Below are positions 1 through 7,711 of a stretch of 22,969 bases of DNA, piece after piece; position 1 is the stretch's first letter; every line of letters starts with the position of its first letter. A program made the translations under genes and the position numbers. Source of the stretch: a virus. The DNA lies in IMG/VR virus record IMGVR_UViG_3300048836_000243, positions 1 to 22,969 of that record, one strand, 5' to 3'. Under the pieces are notes generated by a model, which was not told where the DNA came from, ran no database searches, and saw nothing but the letters and a program-made list of their open reading frames with translations.

Positions 1-7
1 GGCGGCG

Positions 8-412
8 GTGATCGGTGATCGTGCCGCCGAGAACATGCGGCTTCTGCGCCGGGAGGTCGAGCAGATCCAGCTGCTGCTGCACCGGGTGGTGAAGCTGTCG
101 GCGCCCTACCCGACCGAGCACCTCGAGCGGGAGTTCGTCGAGGCGACGCCGGGTGACGAGTGGTGCCGGTCGTGCTGGCGCGACGACAAGCACTGCGAGC
201 CGATCACCCGCAAGCCGAACGGCCGCCCGTTCTACGAGGGACTGTGCCGGTGGTGCGGGTCCTTCCGTGCCGAGCACGGCTGCAACCCGCCCATCGTGCT
301 GCTGCAGCGACGCCACCGGGGCGAGCCGATCCGAGCAGCCATGGTCACGAAGGCGCTCAAGGAGCAGCGAGCCCGGGAAGCCAAGCCCAAGAAGGGCAAG
401 CGGGCGTCGTGA
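8..412 (+). CDS. Cys-rich zinc-finger-like phage protein
   Basis: A 134-residue protein with a basic, helical N-terminus (residues 10-30, MRLLRREVEQIQLLLHRVV) and a central Cys-rich segment. The cysteines sit at about 53, 56, 63, 80, 83 and 92 in the pattern CxxC-x6-C-x16-CxxC-x8-C, which suggests a zinc ribbon. The C-terminus is Lys/Arg-rich (KPKKGKRAS), which fits nucleic-acid binding. I do not recognise the family and assign no function. The GTG at 8 overlaps a TGA at 9-11 that would end a gene lying off the left edge; this GTGA junction recurs elsewhere in the operon and supports this start. The frame is also open to the window edge, so an upstream start cannot be excluded. The gene couples by GTGA to the next gene. 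Confidence 0.7.
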   Translation: MIGDRAAENMRLLRREVEQIQLLLHRVVKLSAPYPTEHLEREFVEATPGDEWCRSCWRDDKHCEPITRKPNGRPFYEGLCRWCGSFRAEHGCNPPIVLLQRRHRGEPIRAAMVTKALKEQRAREAKPKKGKRAS

Positions 413-702
413 CGGTCGTGCTGCGGTGCGGCTGCCAGGTGCTAGCCCGTGACGAGTTCACCCTGACCACCCACCACGTCGACCGGGAGCCACGCAAGGA
501 TGACCTGCTCCGCTGGCTCACAGACGCCGGGGTCGCCGTCGACCGATGCCTTGCGGTCCGGCTGGGGGAAGGGCTCGTTGCGGCAGAGCTGGCCCACCGC
601 CCGTTCCGGCGCTGCGGTGATCACGAGGCCACCTACGTTGCCGAGATCCTGGTGACGTCGCCGCCGCCGGTTTGGCCGGTGTTCCCCCGGTACATGCGCT
701 GA
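409..702 (+). CDS. hypothetical protein, 97 aa
   Basis: The frame stays open upstream of 409, but the GTG at 409 overlaps the TGA of the preceding gene (GTGA), the junction used repeatedly in this operon, so I place the start there. The product begins VTVVLRCGCQ, has a CxC near the N-terminus and two further Cys (the last in FRRCGDHEA), and ends with a Pro-rich tail (SPPPVWPVFPRYMR). No family is recognised. With its Cys-rich neighbour it makes a pair of small accessory proteins ahead of the HNH and terminase genes. It is followed by about 100 bases with no gene, so it may be the last gene of the upstream transcript. Confidence 0.6.
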   Translation: MTVVLRCGCQVLARDEFTLTTHHVDREPRKDDLLRWLTDAGVAVDRCLAVRLGEGLVAAELAHRPFRRCGDHEATYVAEILVTSPPPVWPVFPRYMR

Positions 703-804
703 CCTGGGGTATCCACCACTTCGGTGCTCGGAGGGTACATACTTCATTTCGATGGGCCGTCCTGGTGATCCGGGGCGGCTCTTCTCGTTGCGGGGAGGTG
801 GGTC
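703..804 (+). promoter_or_regulatory. gene-free leader with AT-richer patch, possible late promoter
   Basis: This is one of the few gene-free gaps in the tightly packed first half of the window. It contains the most AT-rich patch nearby (about 735-752, GTACATACTTCATTTCG), within an otherwise very GC-rich region. The heptamer GGTACAT occurs at about 689 and again at about 735. A -10-like CATACT lies at 738-743, but there is no convincing -35 at the right spacing. The position ahead of the HNH-terminase block would suit a late promoter. This is inference from base composition and position only. Confidence 0.25.
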
Positions 805-912
805 GTGCTGGCTGCGTTCTCCCGCTGGTTGTTGGATCGGGTGGTGCCTCGTCGGGCGGTGCAGGCGGGGCCGTGTCGTCCGTTGGGTGGCCATCGTTCG
901 TGGCGGCCGTAA
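805..912 (+). CDS. hidden 35-codon ORF coupled to the HNH gene
   Basis: A GTG at 805 sits six bases after a strong Shine-Dalgarno (GGGGAGG, 792-798) and opens a 35-codon frame. The peptide has an amphipathic start (AFSRWLLDRVVPRR) and a basic Arg/Trp-rich end. Its TAA (910-912) overlaps the ATG of the HNH gene as TAATG, the kind of coupled junction seen throughout this operon. Good ribosome-binding site, helical N-terminus and exact coupling together favour translation. It may be a true small protein or a leader peptide that delivers ribosomes to the HNH start, which lacks its own strong site. No family is recognised. Confidence 0.45.
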   Translation: MLAAFSRWLLDRVVPRRAVQAGPCRPLGGHRSWRP

Positions 913-1256
913 TGCCGTCTCGTCCTCGGCGTCCTCGGTCCCGGGAGTTGTACGACGCCGACCATGAGCGCCGCACTCGTGCGGCGATCGATGCGGAGCC
1001 GTGGTGCCATGCCCGAGGTGGTTGCCCGCACGCTGATGCGGGCACTCGGGCCAATCCGTTGACCGGTGATCATCCTTGGTCGCTGGCCAGCTTCGGTGGT
1101 GACGTCGATGCGTGGCGGTCTCAGCCTCGGGTGCCGCTGTGTCGGCGCTGCAACTCCTCGAAGGGCGGTTCGCCGCTGGTGGAGGGGGAGGGGCGGGCGA
1201 AAAGTTCGGGCCCGGGGCGGGGCGGCCAGGACCCGCCAGCGTTCCTCTCTCGCTGA
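912..1256 (+). CDS. HNH endonuclease
   Basis: A 114-residue protein with the compact HNH pattern of phage packaging-associated nucleases. Cys pairs at 32/38 and 77/80 should bind the structural zinc. The core motif GDHPW at 52-56 contains the D-H pair, and NSSKGG at 81-86 supplies the later Asn. The N-terminus is Arg-rich (PSRPRRPRSRELY) and suits DNA contact. In HK97-like phages such genes often lie directly upstream of the small terminase, as here, and are known in some phages to support cos cleavage with terminase; that role is inferred here. ATG 912 is chosen because it overlaps the stop of the preceding 35-codon ORF. GTG 873, after AGGCGGGG, is an alternative start. Codons ending in T (CCT, CGT, TCT) and TTG are more frequent than in the neighbouring genes, which may indicate separate acquisition. 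Confidence 0.8.
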   Translation: MPSRPRRPRSRELYDADHERRTRAAIDAEPWCHARGGCPHADAGTRANPLTGDHPWSLASFGGDVDAWRSQPRVPLCRRCNSSKGGSPLVEGEGRAKSSGPGRGGQDPPAFLSR

Positions 1257-1292
1257 CGAAAGTCCGGACCCCGCGTACCCAAGGAGGCGGTG

Positions 1293-1787
1293 ATGGGTGT
1301 TGCGGGCAAGGGCCGGCCGAAGAAGCCGACGGCCCTCCAGTTGGTGCAGGGCACCCGCAAGGATCGGATCAACCGGTCCGCTCCGATGCCTCACGAGGTG
1401 GAGGTCGTGCCGCCGGCGTGGCTGCGCCCTCGGGCGGTGGCCGAGTGGGATCGGTTGGCCCCGGACCTGATCGACCAGGGGGTGCTGACGGGCTGGGATG
1501 TGCAGGCGTTCGCTGAGTGGTGCGATGCGGTGGCCACCGTGGCTGAGGCGGCTGAGCAACTGGCGGCCGACGGGCACATGGTGGAGCGCCCGGTGTTCGA
1601 CCGCAACGGCGCCAAGACCGGGTTTCGGGTGGTGCCGAACGAGTGGTTCTACATCCAGAAGGCGGCGCTCGAGGTGAGCGCGAAGAGGGCAGCGCGGTTC
1701 GGGCTGACGCCGGCGGAGCGGTCGGCGCTGCCGATCGACCGGGGAGGCGCTGGTGACGGCCAAGACCCGGAGCGGTTCTTCATCTGA
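1293..1787 (+). CDS. terS: phage terminase small subunit (P27 family)
   Basis: The product (164 aa) begins MGVAGKGRPKKPTALQLVQG, the hallmark N-terminus of P27-type small terminases. A helical body (DQGVLTGWDVQAFAEWCDAV) and the C-terminal LTPAERSAL stretch common in this family follow. The small subunit recognises the packaging site on concatemeric phage DNA and loads the large subunit. AAGGAGG at 1281-1287 lies five bases before ATG 1293. The GTG at 1290 is in frame but only two bases from it, so 1293 is preferred. The last 35 bases overlap the large terminase gene, which fits coupled expression. Length and motifs are normal for the family. Confidence 0.88.
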   Translation: MGVAGKGRPKKPTALQLVQGTRKDRINRSAPMPHEVEVVPPAWLRPRAVAEWDRLAPDLIDQGVLTGWDVQAFAEWCDAVATVAEAAEQLAADGHMVERPVFDRNGAKTGFRVVPNEWFYIQKAALEVSAKRAARFGLTPAERSALPIDRGGAGDGQDPERFFI

Positions 1788-3537
1788 GCCAAGGGCCAGG
1801 GCCCGGGCGAAGCGGGCGCCGCTGGATCCGGCGAAGCGGTGGCGGCCGGCTGACCGGCGGGGCCCGGTGTGCGGCTACGAGTTCGACGGGAAGGTCTGCA
1901 AGAAGAAGGGGGCTCACTACTGCGAGCCGAGGGCTGACCGGCCGGTGAAGTTCTGCGCCGAGGTGCTGCGCCACACGTCGGGGCCGTACGCCCGGCGGGC
2001 GTTCGTGCTGGAGCGGTGGCAGGAGATGGAGATCGTGCGGCCGCTCTTCGGGGAGGTCGTGTGGTCCGAGGACTGGTCGCGCTACGTGCGCCGGTACCGG
2101 ATCGCCTACATCGTGATGGCCCGCAAGAACGGCAAGAGCGCGCTTGCCGCTGCTCTGGTGCTGTACCTGCTGGTCGCTGACGGTGAAGAGGCGGCCGAGG
2201 TGTACGGGGCGGCGAAGAACACCCGTCAGGCCGGCAAGGTGTACATGCCGGTGAAGCGGATGATGCAGCTGTCACCGCAGCTGACGGCCGCCCTGGACGA
2301 GAACAAGGCGGCCCGCCGGATCTACCACGAGGCCAGGGGCTCGTTCTACGAGGTGATCCCTGCTGATGCGCTCGGCGAGCTCGGCCACAACCCGCACGGG
2401 TTCGTGCTCGACGAGGTGCTCTCCCAGCCGAACCGGGACCTGTGGGACGCGATGCGTACCGCCACGGGTGCCCGGGCTCAGCCGCTGCTGATCGCCATCA
2501 CCACCGAGACGAACCTCCCGGAGTCCTTCGGGGCGGATCTGATCGACGAGGCCGAACGGGTGCAGGAGGACCCGGCCAGGGCGGCGCACATCTTCGCCTG
2601 GGTCCGCAAGACCCCGATCGCCGCGGACCCGTTCGACGAGAAGACCTGGCCGATCGCCAACCCGGCGCTCGGGTCGTTCAAGTCGAAGTCCGAGATGCGG
2701 GCCATGGCCGAGGAGGCCCGCGAGGACCCGGTGAAGCTCGACGCGTTCATGCAGCTGCAGCTCAACATCCGCCGGTCCGTGGTGACCCGGTGGATGCCGC
2801 TGCCTCTGTGGGACCGTGCGGGCGGTGCCGTCAACGAGGCTGACCTGCGAGGCCGGGCCTGCTTCGCCGGCCTCGACCTCGCCTCGACCACCGACCTGGC
2901 GGCCTGGGTGCTGCGGTTCCCGCCGACTGGCACCGAGCCTGGTGCGGTGCTGTGGCGGTTCTGGACCCCTGAGGCCGAGCTCCGCACGCTCGACCGTCAC
3001 ACGAACAAGGCGGCGTCTCGGTGGGTGGCCGAGGGGTTCCTCACCGCCACCGAGGGCGACTGGATCGACTACGCTGGCGACCCCACCACCGGCCGGTCCG
3101 GTTCCGGGCTCGCCATCCACCCCCAGCTCGCTGCGGATGCTGCCCGATTCCGGATCGTCCGGGTCGGCTACGACTCGTGGCAGGCGGTGAACACGGCCCA
3201 GTTCCTCCAGCGGCTGCTCGGTGACGACGCGGTGCGCCCGGTGGCCCAGGGCTACGGGCTGTCCGAGCCGCTCAAGGAGCTCATGCGCCTGGTCCAGCAC
3301 GACGCCGCAGCGGACTACGCCGACGACCTGCTCCTCGGCCATGGCGGCCACCCGGTGGCCCGCTGGAACGCTGACAGCGCCGAGGTCCGCCGGGACGACC
3401 AGGACCGCATCAAGTTGGTGAAGCCGGACCGGGCCAAGGTCGGCAAGCGGATCGACGGGCTGGCGGCCCTGGCCAACGCCATGAAGGTCGAGTTGGACCA
3501 CATCGAGCAGCGACCCAAGGAGGTGAACCTGTGGTGA
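1753..3537 (+). CDS. terL: phage terminase large subunit
   Basis: This is the DNA-packaging motor and headful or cos nuclease (594 aa). The ATPase half carries a Walker A-like ARKNGKS at about 123-129, a Walker B FVLDE ending at 221 and a coupling segment LLIAITTETN at about 245-254. The nuclease half carries GLDLAS at 373-378 (catalytic Asp375), GYDSWQ at 472-477 and RIDGLAALANAM at 566-577, the usual third acidic site. GGGGAGG (1741-1747) precedes GTG 1753 by five bases, inside the small-terminase gene. One unusual point is a Cys-rich N-terminal segment with Cys at 40, 49, 57 and 68, which could bind zinc. Length and gene order are typical of HK97-like siphophages. The gene ends in an overlap with the next one. 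Confidence 0.93.
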   Translation: MTAKTRSGSSSEPRARARAKRAPLDPAKRWRPADRRGPVCGYEFDGKVCKKKGAHYCEPRADRPVKFCAEVLRHTSGPYARRAFVLERWQEMEIVRPLFGEVVWSEDWSRYVRRYRIAYIVMARKNGKSALAAALVLYLLVADGEEAAEVYGAAKNTRQAGKVYMPVKRMMQLSPQLTAALDENKAARRIYHEARGSFYEVIPADALGELGHNPHGFVLDEVLSQPNRDLWDAMRTATGARAQPLLIAITTETNLPESFGADLIDEAERVQEDPARAAHIFAWVRKTPIAADPFDEKTWPIANPALGSFKSKSEMRAMAEEAREDPVKLDAFMQLQLNIRRSVVTRWMPLPLWDRAGGAVNEADLRGRACFAGLDLASTTDLAAWVLRFPPTGTEPGAVLWRFWTPEAELRTLDRHTNKAASRWVAEGFLTATEGDWIDYAGDPTTGRSGSGLAIHPQLAADAARFRIVRVGYDSWQAVNTAQFLQRLLGDDAVRPVAQGYGLSEPLKELMRLVQHDAAADYADDLLLGHGGHPVARWNADSAEVRRDDQDRIKLVKPDRAKVGKRIDGLAALANAMKVELDHIEQRPKEVNLW

Positions 3538-3776
3538 AGCGATCGATCTCCAGTCTGCGCCGAGCTTGGGTCACCGCCGTGCTGGCCGTGGCCACCTTGG
3601 CCATGGTGCCGGTGGCGCTGGCGTGGCGGGCCCGGGCCGAACTGCTCGAGCTCGCTGCGGCGGGTTGCCTGGCCTTCGCAGCTGCTGCCCACGTGGAGCG
3701 CGGGGCGTGGCTGGTGGCCGCTGCGGCGGCGGGGGCGAAGGCCACGGAGATCGCCCGGCGTGAGGCTCGTCGGTGA
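3531..3776 (+). CDS. small membrane protein between terminase and portal
   Basis: An 81-residue hydrophobic protein. A basic N-terminus (VVKRSISSLRRAW) is followed by a membrane segment at about 14-32 (VTAVLAVATLAMVPVALAW), a second Ala-rich hydrophobic stretch at about 38-55, and a third around GAWLVAAAAAGA. AAGGAGG at 3517-3523 lies seven bases before GTG 3531, and the start overlaps the terL stop. The gene ends in GTGA overlap with the portal gene. Small membrane-spanning proteins are not usual between terL and portal, and I recognise no family. A scaffold-like or head-assembly role cannot be deduced from sequence. Confidence 0.72.
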   Translation: MVKRSISSLRRAWVTAVLAVATLAMVPVALAWRARAELLELAAAGCLAFAAAAHVERGAWLVAAAAAGAKATEIARREARR

Positions 3777-5008
3777 CGGTCCTGTCCAGCTTGTTCGGGC
3801 GGCCGTCGCGCTCGATCGAGTCCGAGCCGCTCACCTCGGAGAACCTGGCTGCGTGGTTCAGCGGCGGCCGCCGCGCTGCCGGCGTGGCGGTCACTGAGCA
3901 GCGGGTGCTCGGCTTGCCGGCCTACTACCGGGCGCTGGCGGTGACCGCTGGCACGCTGGCCATGCTGCCGTTGCACACCTACCGCAGGGGCACCCGTGAC
4001 CCGTTCGTGGTCCCGACGGTGCTGGCCCGACCGAACCCTCGCCAGACCCAGATCGAGTGGCGGACCACCTGCTACCTGCACGGCATCGCCTGGGGGGCGA
4101 GCTTCAACCGCAAGCTCCGCAACGGTGCGGGCCAGGTGGTGCAGGTGTGGCCGCTGCACCCGGGCCGCTGTCGGACCGTCGAGACCGACCTGACCGGCGA
4201 CAACCCCGAGGGCCTGTTGTTCCTCGTCCGGGACAACAAGGGCGTCGAGCACCGCTACACGTCCCGCGACGTCCTCCACATCCCGTACCTGTCGATGGAT
4301 GGCATCTCGGGGATTCGCCCGCTCGAGGTGTTCCGTCAGTCGTTGGGGATCTCGATCGCCACCGATGACTCCGCAGCGTCGTTCTTCGCCAACGGGTCCC
4401 GGCTGTCGGGGGTCCTGACCACCGAGGGGGAGCTGTCCAAGACGGGCGCGGATCGGCTGAAGGCGCGGTGGAGGGCGTTGACATCGGGCCCGGACCGCAC
4501 TGGTGACGTGGCAGTCCTGGACTCGGGGGCGTCGTTCACGCCGGTGGCCATCCCTCCGGTGGACGCTCAGCTGTTGGAGTCTCGGAAGTGGTCGGTGTCG
4601 GACATCGCCCGCATGGTCGGGCTTCCGCCGCACCTGGTCGGCGACATCACCAACTCGACCAGCTGGGGGACCGGCATCGAGGAGCAGGTGCTGGGGTGGG
4701 TGAAGTTCACGCTCGGCAACTGGATCGAGCTGCACGAGCAGCGCTACGACCTGGAGCTCCTGCCGGAGATCGCCTACTGCAAGCACAAGCTCGAGGGGCT
4801 GCTGCGCGGTGACGCCAAGACCCGCGCCGCGTTCTACCACTCCGCGATCACCGACGGCTGGATGACCCGCAACGAGGTCCGCGACCTCGAAGACCGCGAA
4901 CCCGCCGACGGCCTCGACGAGTACATCGTCCCGTCGAACATGACGCTCATCTCCGTCGACGGCGAGCTCGTGCCGCTCTCAGCCGCTGGCAACGCCGGCG
5001 ACGCCTGA
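3773..5008 (+). CDS. HK97-type portal protein
   Basis: The portal forms the dodecameric ring at one capsid vertex; DNA enters through it and the tail docks on it. The 411 residues show typical family landmarks: an N-terminal YYRALAVTAGTLAMLPLHTYRR segment (51-72), DVLHIPYLSMDGISGIRPL (166-184), SFFANGSRLSGVL (203-215) and VSDIARMVGLPPHLVG (275-290), followed by TSWGTGIEEQVLGWVKFTL. Length is normal for HK97 portals. The GTG start overlaps the previous stop as GTGA. The neighbours, terminase upstream and prohead protease downstream, give the canonical order. Confidence 0.93.
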   Translation: MTVLSSLFGRPSRSIESEPLTSENLAAWFSGGRRAAGVAVTEQRVLGLPAYYRALAVTAGTLAMLPLHTYRRGTRDPFVVPTVLARPNPRQTQIEWRTTCYLHGIAWGASFNRKLRNGAGQVVQVWPLHPGRCRTVETDLTGDNPEGLLFLVRDNKGVEHRYTSRDVLHIPYLSMDGISGIRPLEVFRQSLGISIATDDSAASFFANGSRLSGVLTTEGELSKTGADRLKARWRALTSGPDRTGDVAVLDSGASFTPVAIPPVDAQLLESRKWSVSDIARMVGLPPHLVGDITNSTSWGTGIEEQVLGWVKFTLGNWIELHEQRYDLELLPEIAYCKHKLEGLLRGDAKTRAAFYHSAITDGWMTRNEVRDLEDREPADGLDEYIVPSNMTLISVDGELVPLSAAGNAGDA

Positions 5009-5030
5009 ACCCGACCCCTGGAGGTCACCC

Positions 5031-5930
5031 ATGTCTCGTGCCGTCCCTGACATGGCGCGCCGGTCGATCCCGATCGACACCGGCCGCCGCACCATCGACC
5101 TGCCCGTCGACGCCGCCGGCCACATCCGCCGGGTTGCGCCGCTCGACCAGCGGGCGGTCACACGAGCCGACGGCGACCCCGACGCGGCGATCGGCTTCAA
5201 GGGCCACGCCGCGGTGTTCAACACCCGCACCTGGATCGGATCGAAGCGGTGGGGGTTCTGGGAGGAGATCGCCCCCGGAGCCTTCACCAAGTCACTCGGC
5301 GAGTCCGACGTCCGGTTCCTCATCAACCACGACCCGAACCTGATCCTCGCCCGGATGGCCCACACGGCCAAGGACACGCTCGCCCTGGTCGAAGACGAGA
5401 TCGGCCTGGCTGTCGACGCCGACATGGCGCCCACCAGCTACGGCCGGGACCTGGCGATCTCCCTCGAGCGCAGTGACGTCACCCAGATGTCGTTCGCGTT
5501 CGACATGATCGCCTACGAGTGGTCCTACCTCGCTGACGGCACCGAGCTGCTCCGCCACACCGAGGTGTCCCTGTGGGACGTCTCGCCGGTCACCTATCCC
5601 GCCTACGTCGAGACCGACGCCGGGCTCCGCATGGACGTGATGGCCGCGGCCCGCTCGGCGGGCTGGTCCGCTGTGGACCTCGATCTGTTGGCCCGCCAAC
5701 TTGCGGACCCCACGCCCGACACGCTCGCCGCGCTCCAGGCGCTGGCGCGAGGCGTAGAGATCTCCCCGCCGGCTGAGACCACGGGGAACACCAGCGGCGC
5801 CAGCCGCTCCGAGGAAGCCAACGACCCGCCGGCTGAGACCACGGGCACCGACGACGACCTCGACCCCGGCGACCGCATCCGCGATCTCCGGTTCCAGACC
5901 CTCAGCCGTTCCTTCGAAAGGGGACAGTGA
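5031..5930 (+). CDS. prohead protease (peptidase S78, HK97 family)
   Basis: The protease acts inside the procapsid, removing the N-terminal delta domain of the major capsid protein and then itself. In 299 residues the conserved sites are FLINHDPN (His100) and TQMSFAF (Ser154), followed by EVSLWDVSPVTYPAY (178-192), which is characteristic of S78 proteases. The Pro/Glu/Thr-rich C-terminal tail contains a duplicated PPAETTG (see the repeat entry) and probably serves as a flexible or self-cleaved region. GGAGG in CCTGGAGGTCACC precedes ATG 5031; an identical 13-base leader precedes the holin-like gene at 20609. The capsid ATG follows the stop by one base. Confidence 0.92.
   Translation: MSRAVPDMARRSIPIDTGRRTIDLPVDAAGHIRRVAPLDQRAVTRADGDPDAAIGFKGHAAVFNTRTWIGSKRWGFWEEIAPGAFTKSLGESDVRFLINHDPNLILARMAHTAKDTLALVEDEIGLAVDADMAPTSYGRDLAISLERSDVTQMSFAFDMIAYEWSYLADGTELLRHTEVSLWDVSPVTYPAYVETDAGLRMDVMAAARSAGWSAVDLDLLARQLADPTPDTLAALQALARGVEISPPAETTGNTSGASRSEEANDPPAETTGTDDDLDPGDRIRDLRFQTLSRSFERGQ
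5765..5845 (+). repeat. 21-bp direct repeat in the prohead protease tail
   Basis: An identical 21-bp sequence, beginning CCCGCCGGCTGAG, occurs at 5765-5785 and 5825-5845, exactly 60 bases apart. The repeat is in frame and encodes PPAETTG twice. It lies in the low-complexity linker of the protease and looks like a recent in-frame duplication whose spacer has since diverged. Confidence 0.85.
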
Positions 5931-5931
5931 C

Positions 5932-7191
5932 ATGCCAACCGAACGAGACCTGCTCGACCGTCAGGCCAACCTGTGGTCGCAGATGCAGGAGATCCGCACC
6001 AAGGTCGACGCCGACGGGTGGACGCCCGAGCTGCGCGAGTCGTGGGAGAAGGCCGACGCCGACCTGGTGACGGTGATGGACGACGTCGACCGCGAGCTGC
6101 GCTCCAAGGAGCTCAACAAGCGCTTCGAGGCGATCGACCAGGACACCATCGTCATGGGCGGTGACGGCAACCCCGCCGGCGCCGGCGACGAGGCGAAGTA
6201 CCGCAAGGCCTTCGAGCGGTTCATCCGTGGCGGTGTCGCCGACATGGATGCCGAGCAGCGCCAGCTGCTGCAGGCCAACCTCGACACCAGCCAGGAGGCC
6301 CGGGCGCTCGGCACCGGGGCCGGGTTCACCGGTGGCTACACCGTGAGCGAGGGCTTCTGGGCGAAGGTCACCGAGACCCAGAAGCTGTACTCGGGGGCCA
6401 TCGAAGGCGCCGAGGTGATCACCACCGACACCGGCGCCACGCTCCCGTGGGCCACCAACGACGACACGTCGATGATGGGCTACCAGCTCGGCGAGAACGT
6501 CGAGGCCACCAACGAGGGCGACGTCGAGTTCGGCAAGAACCAGCTCGAGGCGTTCACCTTCGTGTCCGGTGTCCAGAAGGTGTCCTTCGCTCTGCTCCAG
6601 GACGCCTCGATCGACATCGAGGCGTTCGTGGGCCGCAAGATCGGCATCCGCCTCGGCCGGATCGGGAACCTGCGGGCCACCACCGGCAACGGCACCACCC
6701 AGCCCCAGGGCTACATGACCGGGCTCACCACCGGCCGCACCACCGACTCCGCCACCGCGATCACCTACAACGAGATCATCGACCTGGAGCACTCCGTCGA
6801 CGCCGCCTACCGCGACCCGGCCCGCTGCAAGTTCAAGTTCAACGACCTGCTGTTCGCGTACCTCCGCAAGATCCGTGACGACTCCGGCGGTGCCGGCGTC
6901 GGCCGGCCGCTGTGGCAGCCCTCGGTCCAGGTCGGCGCCCCGTCGACGTTCAACGGCTACGGCTACGTGATCAACAACGACATGGACTCCACCGTCACCG
7001 CCTCCAAGAAGACCGTGGCCTTCGGTGACTGGTCCCAGGCGTTCGTGGTCCGCAAGGTCAAGGGCGCGTCGGTGATCCGCTTCGCCGAGAAGTTCGCCGA
7101 CTCGCTGCAGGTCGGGTTCCTCACCTACGAGCGGTGGGACTCGCTCGTCCAGGACCCCTCCGCGGCGAAGGTCCTCACCCAGCACACCTGA
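5932..7191 (+). CDS. HK97-type major capsid protein
   Basis: A 419-residue capsid precursor. Residues 1 to about 115 are charged and helical (RQANLWSQMQEIRTKVDADG; ADLVTVMDDVDRELRSKELN) and match a delta domain that acts as built-in scaffold, so no separate scaffold gene is needed or seen. The HK97 fold follows: TGGYTVSEGFWAKV at 133-146 starts the mature part, then ATLPWATNDD, the N-arm and E-loop region around GENVEATNEGDVEFGKNQL, and a C-terminal ADSLQVGFLTYERWDSLVQDPSAAKVL. Cleavage probably falls between about 115 and 130, given homologues; the exact site is not readable. A GAAAGGGGA element precedes the ATG. A strong hairpin follows the stop. Confidence 0.94.
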   Translation: MPTERDLLDRQANLWSQMQEIRTKVDADGWTPELRESWEKADADLVTVMDDVDRELRSKELNKRFEAIDQDTIVMGGDGNPAGAGDEAKYRKAFERFIRGGVADMDAEQRQLLQANLDTSQEARALGTGAGFTGGYTVSEGFWAKVTETQKLYSGAIEGAEVITTDTGATLPWATNDDTSMMGYQLGENVEATNEGDVEFGKNQLEAFTFVSGVQKVSFALLQDASIDIEAFVGRKIGIRLGRIGNLRATTGNGTTQPQGYMTGLTTGRTTDSATAITYNEIIDLEHSVDAAYRDPARCKFKFNDLLFAYLRKIRDDSGGAGVGRPLWQPSVQVGAPSTFNGYGYVINNDMDSTVTASKKTVAFGDWSQAFVVRKVKGASVIRFAEKFADSLQVGFLTYERWDSLVQDPSAAKVLTQHT

Positions 7192-7211
7192 CCCGGCCGG
7201 GAGTCAGACCA

Positions 7212-7240
7212 CAGCACCCGCCCCGCTGGGGCGGGTGCTG
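7212..7240 (+). terminator. strong hairpin after the capsid gene
   Basis: A perfect 13-bp GC-rich stem (CAGCACCCGCCCC paired with its complement) with a three-base loop lies 20 bases after the major capsid stop. There is no U tract, so it may be a weak or partial terminator, or a barrier protecting the abundant capsid message from 3' exonucleases. The operon clearly continues after it. Confidence 0.7.
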
Positions 7241-7292
7241 GAGCCTGACGCTCGACCCCGAGCACCAGACACCCTGAGGAGGGAAACCCACC

Positions 7293-7694
7293 ATGTCACT
7301 CGTCTCCAACCAGGACATCGACGCCGGGGTGAGCATCGTCTCCACCCAGCTCCCGAACGTCCGCACCACCAGCGCCGACGGCACCACCGTCGACCGGTCC
7401 GGCTACACCCGGGCCATGTTCATCGCCCACCTGGGCACCATCACCGACGGGACGTTCGCGTTCGACCCCGAGGAGTCCGACAACGGCACCGACTGGTCGA
7501 ACATCGCCGCATCGGACCTGTCCGGGGCGTTCGTGTCGGGCACCTCGGCCGCGGATGACCGCACCCAGAAGGTCGGCTACCTCGGCAGCAAGCGCTACCT
7601 GCGCTGCAACCTCACCGTGTCGGGCTCGCCGTCGACCGGCGGCGCCGTCGGTGTCTCCGTGCTGCTCGCCGGTGCCCGCCGGGTCACTCCCTGA
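7293..7694 (+). CDS. putative capsid-associated virion protein
   Basis: A 133-residue, predicted all-beta protein. Features include GYTRAMFIAHLGTITDGTFAF, an EESDNGTDWSNIAASDL segment and a KVGYLGSKRYLRCNLTVSG strand pair. Similar small beta proteins commonly sit just after the capsid gene in siphophages, but their role (head decoration or neck) is often unassigned, so the call rests on position and fold impression. GAGGAGG lies about ten bases before the ATG. The gene is bracketed by two strong hairpins (7212-7240 and 7712-7752), which suggests an individually processed or stabilised message and hence high expression. Confidence 0.65.
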   Translation: MSLVSNQDIDAGVSIVSTQLPNVRTTSADGTTVDRSGYTRAMFIAHLGTITDGTFAFDPEESDNGTDWSNIAASDLSGAFVSGTSAADDRTQKVGYLGSKRYLRCNLTVSGSPSTGGAVGVSVLLAGARRVTP

Positions 7695-7711
7695 CCCAGG
7701 GCACCCCCCTC

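Noticed and set aside
736-743. A definite late promoter from CATACT or TACATA
   Set aside because: No -35 element at 16-18 bases; kept only as a low-confidence regulatory region.
752-967. Plus-strand frame of 71 codons starting at an ATG in the 703-912 region
   Set aside because: No ribosome-binding site; it overlaps the better-supported 805-912 ORF and the HNH gene in another frame, and its product is Arg/Gly/Trp-rich.
744-1763. Minus-strand open frame of 339 codons across the HNH and small terminase genes
   Set aside because: Arg/Pro/His-rich antisense translation that crosses two well-supported plus-strand genes and the gap between them.
2272-3501. Minus-strand open frame of 409 codons opposite the large terminase
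   Set aside because: Shadow of the terminase frame, with biased composition and no start context or motif.
5902-7185. Long minus-strand open frame (427 codons) opposite the capsid gene
   Set aside because: Mirror frame of a GC-rich plus-strand gene; the plus strand encodes a clear HK97 capsid protein, and the minus product is low-complexity (Gly/Val/Asp/Leu-rich) with no domain.
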